NCBI GenBank assembly: GCA_027578815.1
Contig: JANBTH010000178.1
Location: 1-28,679 of the forward strand
Length of the DNA stretch: 28,679 bases
Direction: 5' to 3'
DNA from: Coemansia sp. RSA 1804
Taxonomy: Eukaryota; Kickxellomycota; Kickxellomycetes; Kickxellales; Kickxellaceae
Part shown: piece by piece, positions 9,203 to 16,466 of the stretch
Layout: each line of letters starts with the position of its first letter
Position numbering within the stretch: the first letter of the stretch is position 1
The notes under the pieces: generated by a model
The model's input: the letters and a program-made list of their open reading frames with translations, nothing else
Told to the model about the DNA's origin: nothing
Database searches by the model: none
Made by a program: the position numbers and the translations under genes

Positions 9203-10891
9203 ATGCTTGCAAACAGACAGAGTTCATTATTATCTAGGCTAAATACAACACACGCGTTAAAAGCCCACAGATACAGGGATAAAACAGCACACTCCTTGTC
9301 TGCACTGTCAAAGAAAATGATCAGGCCAACTGCTCCTTCCAGCGCTTTGATCCACTCCAGCGCACATTGTGGTAAAGGCTCTTCTTCTGTACGTGACGGA
9401 TCTGAGCTGAGCCAGCCACTTGAGCCAGCAAACGTTCGGGCCTTTTGGGACAATATCAATCAGGAGGATGAGGCAGACAGATCGGTTGCAACGAATACGC
9501 AGCAGAAGGTTATGGATATTGCCAAACAGCGCATGCTCGTTTCAACGATCATTCACCAAAAGGACCACAAGGGCGCGGTTATGCTTGGGCTGTATACCCA
9601 ACGCTTATGTGATGTGTACGAACGGCTGGACAAACCCTCGCGTGTAGTGTTTTTGCAGATGCTTTCACGCGAGTTTTGCACAACTAAAGGGGACGCTCAG
9701 GAATCAGCTAGAAGGTATCTAGAAAGCGCTGCGAAATCCAGCGATCCGATACAGAGTGTGCTTTTTGCGCGCAATCTTCGCGACGATCTCACTCCGTTAT
9801 ACACCGAGTTATTTGACCAGATAAACCGATTACCAGGCGGATTCGCTTTTCTGGTGCACATGCGAGCAGATATGCTTGCTCAGATACGCAACGATCGCGA
9901 TGACGCGGCGCTTCGGGCAATGAGTGACTCGCTGATGAAAAAGCTCGAGACATGGATTATTGGCACTCTGGATCTCAAACGAATTACTTGGAACTCACCG
10001 GCATACACGATTGAAAAACTCGGCCAGTACGAGGCAGTTCATGCAGTAAAGTCGTGGCTTGATGTGAAGCGCAGACTCGGAAACGGCCGCAGGTGCTTTG
10101 GGTTTTTTCACCGCAGTGTGCCAATGGAACCGCTGGTCTTTGTGTGGGTTGCGCTGACAAACGAAATTACGGGCAATGTGCAGAGCATTCTACGAGAGCG
10201 CGAACCGACAAGCACGCTCGGCGAGGGTTCGGCAAAGTGCGCTATTTTCTACTCTATCAACTCGCAGCCTGGTCTATCTGGCGTGGATTTGGGCAACTTT
10301 CTTATTAAGCGGGTTGTCGCCGTGCTACAGGCAGAGCTTCCAAACATCAGCGCCTTCTGCACACTTTCGCCGATGCCACGCTTCCGTGTCTGGCTTGACC
10401 AATGGCTTACACAGGAACGACTGTCTCATACTCCAGAAGATATAGCCATTAACAAGAAGGCGCTGGATGCCTTGCTGTCGAGGGTTCCAACTGCAACCAC
10501 ATGGACTGCTGCGCTGAAACATGTTATCGATAGTCACGGGTGGACGAGCGACCAGCAGACTCTCGATGCCATGGAGCCGGTTGTTTGCGCACTAGGTGCG
10601 CATTACCTTGTCAACATCAAGCGAGGAAAGGCACATTCAGCACTCGATCCTGTGGCAAACTTCCATCTGCGTAACGGCGCCTGTCTTCATCGTGTCAACT
10701 GGCGCGGAAACACATCATACAATGGGCTGCGCCAGTCGCTTGGGCTAATGTGCAACTACAACTACATTCTGGATCGGATCGAGGACAACAACGAGAACTA
10801 CGTTCGGGACGGAACAATTGCAGTATCCGGGAGCGACTCATATATTGATGCTGCCAAGAGGTTTTCTCTGTCTTTGTCTGCAAAGCTTTAG
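9203..10891 (+). CDS. MLYCD: Malonyl-CoA decarboxylase with mitochondrial-like N-terminus and PTS1 tail
   Basis: 562-aa enzyme converting malonyl-CoA to acetyl-CoA and CO2. Family landmarks are FFHRSVPMEPLVFVWVALT (about 301-319), Ser351 in the FYSINSQPGLSGVDLG block (equivalent of the human active-site serine), and His488 in DPVANFHLRNGA (equivalent of the active-site histidine). The first ATG (9203) gives an N-terminus of about 40 residues rich in Arg, Lys, Ser and Leu with almost no acids, as in a mitochondrial presequence. The protein ends in Ala-Lys-Leu, a peroxisomal PTS1 signal. Dual localisation as for the human enzyme is inferred. It heads a same-strand run with the nuclease and NAPRT genes, each with its own intergenic gap. 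Length exceeds human MLYCD (493 aa) mainly at the N-terminus. Confidence 0.94.
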   Translation: MLANRQSSLLSRLNTTHALKAHRYRDKTAHSLSALSKKMIRPTAPSSALIHSSAHCGKGSSSVRDGSELSQPLEPANVRAFWDNINQEDEADRSVATNTQQKVMDIAKQRMLVSTIIHQKDHKGAVMLGLYTQRLCDVYERLDKPSRVVFLQMLSREFCTTKGDAQESARRYLESAAKSSDPIQSVLFARNLRDDLTPLYTELFDQINRLPGGFAFLVHMRADMLAQIRNDRDDAALRAMSDSLMKKLETWIIGTLDLKRITWNSPAYTIEKLGQYEAVHAVKSWLDVKRRLGNGRRCFGFFHRSVPMEPLVFVWVALTNEITGNVQSILREREPTSTLGEGSAKCAIFYSINSQPGLSGVDLGNFLIKRVVAVLQAELPNISAFCTLSPMPRFRVWLDQWLTQERLSHTPEDIAINKKALDALLSRVPTATTWTAALKHVIDSHGWTSDQQTLDAMEPVVCALGAHYLVNIKRGKAHSALDPVANFHLRNGACLHRVNWRGNTSYNGLRQSLGLMCNYNYILDRIEDNNENYVRDGTIAVSGSDSYIDAAKRFSLSLSAKL

Positions 10892-11101
10892 TGACTTTGT
10901 GGTTTTGCCTTTGCTTTGGCCATCATGTGACACTGGCCACAAGTTGTACTTGTACTGTATGCGTGTCTAGCGACAACCATCGCATGCCATTTTCTAGGGT
11001 TACTTGTCTCTTGTATGCAGCCTTTTTTGCACATTTTCTTCTTTAATCCCAATCTTTATATTCGATTCAGTCGGTATCAGTACTGCAATATTTGAATAGG
11101 A

Positions 11102-12403
11102 ATGACCAGCATACCAAGCGCATGTGCGCATAGAGCGTGGCTCGAGGTTGCCAAGAATATTTCGTCTTGCTCAGACAAAGATCTTCTGACCGTCATGTCC
11201 TACAACATTCTCTGCCAGACTCTCATAAAGCGATCTCGCTATCCATATGCAAGCAAGGGAAGTCTCAAATGGAAAACCCGCAAGGAAACCTTGTTCAAGG
11301 AGCTCAAGCATTGGGACACCGACATTGTATGTCTTCAGGAAATGGGGATCAACTACTGGAATGAGGATTTCGATTGCTTTTTAGTGGCAAACGGATACAG
11401 ATCGAGGTTCTTTTTCAATACCTTTAAATCCCATGGAGTGTCTGTTTCGTGGAAAAGGTCAAAGTTTCACATTGTTGACGAGCTTCATGTTTCAATGGAT
11501 GGCTCTGCCGAGGTATGTGGCGAGTCATTGAATACCCAGAACATTGCACTTGTTATTGTCCTGCGCAAGGGCTCTGAAACAAGATGCTTGGACGCTCAAG
11601 ATGAAGAGTCAGGTGCTAGAAATTGCGCGGAAGCGCTTGGCAAGGCCCCTGGGGTTATTATATCCAACACCCATCTGTACTGGCTTCCTGGCGGTTGCTA
11701 TGAGCGTCTGCAGCAACAGATAGTGTTGCTGAGAGGAGTGAAGGAAATGCAGGAAAAATACCCGGATTTCGCAGTTATCTCGTGTGGCGACTTTAACACC
11801 ACCCCTGACGATGCAGGATACGATCTTTTGACCAAACCACGACCAGTAAGGCTAAATGAATGGCAACTGGACAACCTGCTTCCGCGCACCATAGAGGATG
11901 ACGATGAAGAGGATGATCCGGGCAGTAAAGCTGGTAAATCAACTGCGGCGTCTACTGCAGTCGGTTCAAACAACAAAGGGGCCGGTTCAAAGAGCTATGC
12001 TTCTGTCACTGCCTCTCCATTTGATGAGGACTGCGCTAGGGCAAAGAGAGCCAAACTAGAAGAACAAGAGCGTAAGCTGGAAGAGCAAGCCAAGATGGAT
12101 GCCGAACGAGTACAAAGGCTTGTTTCTACAATCCAGCGGGATTATAAGCCATTGGAAAGTTGCTATGGCGCCTATACAGATATTGACGATTCATACCGTA
12201 CAGAACAGTGGCATGGTGAGCCGAAATTTACGAACTACACCGATTGGAAGGGAACCCTTGATTACATCTTTTTTGCGCCTGGGCCTGAGATTTCATTACG
12301 TGACGTTGTTTCGTTGCCCGATGAGAAGCGCCTGAAGCCTGGCTTGCCTAACGATGCATTTCCCAGCGACCACGTCTCCTTGCTTGCGCGCTTTGGTATT
12401 TAG
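11102..12403 (+). CDS. Ngl2-like CCR4/Angel-family EEP exonuclease
   Basis: 433-aa Mg-dependent nuclease of the endonuclease/exonuclease/phosphatase fold, nearest in layout to yeast Ngl2 (5.8S rRNA 3'-end trimming) and to Angel/nocturnin proteins. Catalytic motifs in order are SYNILCQ with Asn35, CLQEMG with Glu80, SNTHL with His191, CGDFN with Asp230 and Asn232, DYIFF with Asp387, and PSDH with His424. The complete set indicates an active enzyme. Residues about 264-345 form a low-complexity insertion, acidic (DDDEEDD) then Lys/Glu-rich with coiled-coil tendency, between core strands. There is no leucine-rich repeat region, so this is not Ccr4 itself. The ATG at 11102 opens the frame. Exact substrate (rRNA, mRNA poly(A) or NADP(H)) is not decidable here. 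Confidence 0.88.
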   Translation: MTSIPSACAHRAWLEVAKNISSCSDKDLLTVMSYNILCQTLIKRSRYPYASKGSLKWKTRKETLFKELKHWDTDIVCLQEMGINYWNEDFDCFLVANGYRSRFFFNTFKSHGVSVSWKRSKFHIVDELHVSMDGSAEVCGESLNTQNIALVIVLRKGSETRCLDAQDEESGARNCAEALGKAPGVIISNTHLYWLPGGCYERLQQQIVLLRGVKEMQEKYPDFAVISCGDFNTTPDDAGYDLLTKPRPVRLNEWQLDNLLPRTIEDDDEEDDPGSKAGKSTAASTAVGSNNKGAGSKSYASVTASPFDEDCARAKRAKLEEQERKLEEQAKMDAERVQRLVSTIQRDYKPLESCYGAYTDIDDSYRTEQWHGEPKFTNYTDWKGTLDYIFFAPGPEISLRDVVSLPDEKRLKPGLPNDAFPSDHVSLLARFGI

Positions 12404-12657
12404 CTGAAATCCATATTCGAGCGCTCTTCATTTTTCTCTGACTGCAATATGGTGATGACCTTGATTTTCTTTTTTGCCAGCATCAATATTAAACCTAATT
12501 AGCATTGCAATACACCAGCATGTGTGGAGAACAAGGCTTGCTTTATCGTTGTGATTTATCTTTTTCCCTTTTATCTCCTCTTTCAATATTATTTTCAAAT
12601 ACACCCCTTTTTCCTTTTTGCTAAAAAAATTGTATTTGAGCTTTGTTGTATCAAAAT

Positions 12658-13893
12658 ATGAAAACGATTGAAGAGCATACGCCACAATCAATACTCGATC
12701 AGGATCTGTACAAATTCTGCATGCAAAATGCAGTCCTGGAACACTATCCTGATGTCGATGTCGAGTATCAATTTGCCAACCGCGAGCTATCAATGAAGTT
12801 CACTGAGGATTCATTTGCATGGCTGCAGTGTAAGATATTAGAACTCTCCAAGCTGTCAGCAACAAGCGAAGACATTGACTACTTAAGATCAACCTGTTCT
12901 TACCTGTCTTCGGAATACTTGAGCTACCTATCGCAGCTTAGATTCAATCCGATAGAAGAAGTATTGTGCGGATTCGATAAAAACACTTGTTCACTAAGCC
13001 TTCAGATCAAGGGCAAATGGTGCAAGGTTATTCTTTACGAGGTCCCATTGCTGGCACTTGTTTCTGAGTCTTTTTACAGATTTGTGAATAAAGACTGGAA
13101 CCATGACGGCCAAAGACAGAAAATAAAGGCCAAGAGCATGGCACTTGTATCAGCAGAATGCAAGTTTGCGGAGTTTGGCACAAGGCGTAGAAGAGATTTT
13201 ACCACGCAAGACATTGTAATGTCTGCTCTTCTGGAGGTTTCATCAGAGTTTCCAGGGTATCTGAGCGGAACGTCAAATGTCTACATGGCACGCAAATATG
13301 GCATTCCTCCTGTCGGCACAGTGGCACACGAGTGGATAATGGGCGTTGCAGCTTTAGAGGGCACCTACAAGAATGCAAACAGGCTGGCTATGCAAAAGTG
13401 GCTGGTAACCTTCAACGGCGACCTAGGCATAGCGCTGACAGACACGTTTGGCACAGGGGCATTTCTTGCAAACTTTGACTATAGCCTTGCGTCTGCGTAT
13501 GACGGCGTGCGTCACGATTCTGGTGACCCTATAAAGTTTATTGAGGCTGTCAACAACCACTACAAATCGCTTGGCGTCGACCCTTCAACAAAAGTCATTG
13601 TTTTTTCTGACGGCTTGAATCCCGAATTGGCCATTATCATAAAGAAGAGCTGTGGGCGGTATGCAATGAACTGCTCATTCGGAATTGGGACAAACTTCAC
13701 AAACGATTTTAATTGCGCTTCAGATCAGTCGCAAAAGAGCAAGGCTGTGAATATTGTGATCAAGCTCTTCAAATGCAATGGCAAGCCTTGTATCAAGTTA
13801 AGCGACTCGCCAACAAAGCATTCCGGTGACCCTGCAGAGGTGAAGCGCGCCCTAACTATGCTCTGTAACAAAGGATTAAGCAGTAATAGATAA
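12658..13893 (+). CDS. NPT1: Nicotinate phosphoribosyltransferase
   Basis: 411-aa enzyme of the Preiss-Handler NAD salvage pathway, joining nicotinate to PRPP with ATP hydrolysis to give nicotinate mononucleotide. Length fits yeast Npt1 (429 aa). Motifs seen are DQDLYKFCMQNAVLEHYPD (14-32), FGTRRRRDF (173-181), GTSNVYMARKYGIPPVGT (204-221) with the phospho-accepting His224 in AHEW, DTFGTGAFL (262-270), RHDSGDP (285-291), FSDGLN (316-321) and SFGIGTNFTNDF (340-351). The frame extends upstream through TTG codons, but the first ATG is 12658 and its product begins just before the conserved DLYKF block. Probably cytosolic or nuclear; no targeting signal is seen. Confidence 0.96.
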   Translation: MKTIEEHTPQSILDQDLYKFCMQNAVLEHYPDVDVEYQFANRELSMKFTEDSFAWLQCKILELSKLSATSEDIDYLRSTCSYLSSEYLSYLSQLRFNPIEEVLCGFDKNTCSLSLQIKGKWCKVILYEVPLLALVSESFYRFVNKDWNHDGQRQKIKAKSMALVSAECKFAEFGTRRRRDFTTQDIVMSALLEVSSEFPGYLSGTSNVYMARKYGIPPVGTVAHEWIMGVAALEGTYKNANRLAMQKWLVTFNGDLGIALTDTFGTGAFLANFDYSLASAYDGVRHDSGDPIKFIEAVNNHYKSLGVDPSTKVIVFSDGLNPELAIIIKKSCGRYAMNCSFGIGTNFTNDFNCASDQSQKSKAVNIVIKLFKCNGKPCIKLSDSPTKHSGDPAEVKRALTMLCNKGLSSNR

Positions 13894-14677
13894 AGACGTG
13901 AATGATTGTTTTCTCCACATTTTTGCACTTTCCCAGTTAAGCCAGCATAAAATATGCAGTAATTTTCCCATTCCATTTGGATGTGAAAAGTGCTTGCGGC
14001 CGTTAGATTGTTTAAAGGCTACGCCTTCCTCCTACGTCTCTCACAAAACCCTGAATTGCGGAGATAGCAAGCATTTTTAGGTTACTACTGCCAAAATGAA
14101 TGATGAGTGGGAGAGTATAGGGAGACTTTTATTGTTTTCGTACGGCGGTGTTTTTTTTATTTGTCGAATGCTTTAAATAAAATAATTAAAAATATTATTA
14201 AACCCAGGAATAGCTTGATTATTCAATGTGAATAATGGCTATGTAATATTACACGCCTTTGAATATAAATTTTAAATTATATTCACGCCATCTTATAAAA
14301 AAAAGGAATAATTAGAGAATGCGGGGAGAAGTGTACATCTAATTCATTATATGGAGTGGATAGCCAAACCAAAAATTGTCAATTAATACCAGTTTTTGAC
14401 GTTATTGTTTTCCGACTTTGGTGTAATGCTATTACCAATAACACAACATCTCCAAAAAGATATGGTTGATTGACGTTTATCATAATGTAACATATTTAAA
14501 AGCCGACATCCATCTTCTCTGCTCGAGCAATAACTATGCAAATTTCCTCTGTCGGATTATTTTAATATTATATGCTTGCGTGGCAGCTCCCTATTTAATA
14601 CTATTCTTGTTAGAAGCCTAATTTTAACAAATATCGTATATCCTTTCTATATCATTCAAAATAAGTGTAATTACAAA
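13894..14677. other. AT-rich upstream region of the Tyr-Pro repeat protein gene
   Basis: About 780 bp containing the 3' end of the NAPRT transcript and the promoter of the gene at 14678. The sequence from 14160 to 14680 is strongly AT-rich, with long A/T runs and several TATA-like stretches. No coding or RNA feature is visible. Confidence 0.55.
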
Positions 14678-16243
14678 ATGGTGTTCAAATCTACAACCAC
14701 GTACTCTCTGGTAGTTGTTGCCATTGCGCAGTCGGTATGCATTGCTAGCGTTGGTGCTGCTCCTATGGGCGGCAGCCAGGATCCGGGCATGCACGCTCCA
14801 TTTGCCGGACCTCCTATGTTCAATTACAAATCGAATAGCTACGGAACTGCGCCCTATCATCAATCCAGCAGCTATGCCTCTCTACCTACCCATCATTCAA
14901 GCTCTCACCAACCTGAGTCCACTGGAAATTCTTACAATACTCCATACAGTGCTCCTTACAGCTCTCATTACAGCTCCTCTTACAACGCTCCGTATACCAC
15001 ACCGTACCCTACTGTATGGAGTGCTCCGTACAGTGCTCCGTACAGCACTCCTTACAGCGCTCCCTACAATACTCCCTACAATACCCCTTATAGTGCCCCC
15101 TATCACTCCCAGGCACCATATAACTCTGGATCTGCACAGCCATACTATGGTGCAGACACCTCCCCAGCACCATACTCAGCCCATTCTTCGGCTGTTTACC
15201 CAACCCAAACCCAAGCATACATTCCAGATCCAGAGACGGTCTTCTACTCTAGGGCCAACGCTGCATATGCTGAAGACAGGCCAGCAGCTGCCGCGTGCAA
15301 CCATCCCGCATACGTGACGCACGCCCAACATTGCACTGTGACAGAGTTCCAGCCAACAACTATTCACCACTGCATCCCAACTTATTTGACCATTACAGAG
15401 CCTTGCTACATCACTCACTCTGTTCCATGCCCCACAACGATTGTCCAGCAAATCCCGACTTCGACGACAACAACTGAAATTTGCAGACACACCTGCACCA
15501 CGACGGCATGCTTTACAGTCACAAATACCGCCACCCAGACGACAGCAATCACCCACTGCCTGACAGGAACCGTCACGGAGATCTGCCACCACACCGAGAC
15601 TCAACCGACTACCTATCACCACACAGTGATCGACATGTATACTTGTACCAGGTACTGCACAGATACTGAAACTCAGATTAGCGTCAAGCACTACACCGAT
15701 ACTGAGCAAGTCACTGCGCTGAAAACCGTCTATGGCACATGCTATGATACAATTATCGAGTGCTGCCCTGTCACCGTCTGCCAGAATATCCACGACACGT
15801 GCTACGAGACCTGTGTCAAGACTTGCGTTGAATGCTACCCGGTTACCATTGACCGCCCCTGCACTGTGGCCATTCCCACGCCTGTTTCAATTACAGAGAC
15901 CGAGTGCCACACAGTGACCATGTGCCAGCCCGTTACCGTTTCAGTTCCGGTCACCGAGTATGACACTGTGTGCCAGCTCGTTACTGTTGACAGGACAGCA
16001 ACTATGACCAAGCCTGTCCTCGTTGTTCAGAACATCTGTACGGAGACCTGCTGCCCTCCGCCGCCGCCACCTCCTCCTCCTCACTACGGCGGCCAACAAC
16101 CTTACGCTTACGGATACTTCCCCGCGGCTAACAACAGAAACACTGAGGACTATGGCAGTTCTGAACTTGACGAGAGCAAGCTCGGAAAGACGGTAGCGCG
16201 TGCAAACCCTGCGGCTTCTGTGAAGAAGGTCAAGGGTCTTTAA
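14678..16243 (+). CDS. Secreted Tyr-Pro tetrapeptide-repeat and Cys/Thr-rich protein, candidate wall or spore-coat protein
   Basis: 521-aa protein of no family I recognise. The ATG at 14678 gives a signal peptide of about 28 residues (basic MVFK, hydrophobic LVVVAIAQSV, cleavage near VGAA-PM). Residues about 85-142 are near-perfect tetrapeptide repeats of type PYSA/PYNT/PYST. Residues about 205-460 form a Cys- and Thr-rich domain in which short TE-x-C and PVTV-type phrases recur, suggesting many disulfides and possible O-glycosylation. A run of nine prolines follows two cysteines at 458-459, and a polar tail ends in KVKGL. No transmembrane segment or GPI signal is seen, so it is probably secreted or held in the wall by disulfides or Tyr cross-links (inference). 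It converges with the 881-aa gene across a 223-bp gap. Confidence 0.8.
   Translation: MVFKSTTTYSLVVVAIAQSVCIASVGAAPMGGSQDPGMHAPFAGPPMFNYKSNSYGTAPYHQSSSYASLPTHHSSSHQPESTGNSYNTPYSAPYSSHYSSSYNAPYTTPYPTVWSAPYSAPYSTPYSAPYNTPYNTPYSAPYHSQAPYNSGSAQPYYGADTSPAPYSAHSSAVYPTQTQAYIPDPETVFYSRANAAYAEDRPAAAACNHPAYVTHAQHCTVTEFQPTTIHHCIPTYLTITEPCYITHSVPCPTTIVQQIPTSTTTTEICRHTCTTTACFTVTNTATQTTAITHCLTGTVTEICHHTETQPTTYHHTVIDMYTCTRYCTDTETQISVKHYTDTEQVTALKTVYGTCYDTIIECCPVTVCQNIHDTCYETCVKTCVECYPVTIDRPCTVAIPTPVSITETECHTVTMCQPVTVSVPVTEYDTVCQLVTVDRTATMTKPVLVVQNICTETCCPPPPPPPPPHYGGQQPYAYGYFPAANNRNTEDYGSSELDESKLGKTVARANPAASVKKVKGL
14930..15103 (+). repeat. 12-bp tandem repeat encoding Pro-Tyr tetrapeptides
   Basis: Degenerate 12-nt units of the type TACAGTGCTCCG/TACAATACTCCC encode the PYSA/PYNT array of the secreted protein. 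Period and reading frame are kept throughout, so the array is under coding constraint while still prone to gain or loss of units. Confidence 0.85.
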
Positions 16244-16466
16244 AGCCATCAACTCGCGTCCATCACTTTGTTACTTTACTTTTTTTCCTACTCTCTCCGC
16301 CTAATACGTTTTTAATTTTTTGTTTTCTGCTCGTTTTTTTGTCAACCCTGTTAACACGATGTTTCAACCCAACACTAACCTCACTTGAATAATGTGATAC
16401 GAATAAGTAAACATCGTTGAAACTGCTTTGAAAAAACTATATAATCTAAACTGGTATAAAAATACT

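Noticed and set aside
15176..15793. 205-codon minus-strand frame inside the Tyr-Pro/Cys protein gene
   Set aside because: It is the antisense shadow of a biased coding sequence; the plus-strand product has a signal peptide and coherent repeats.
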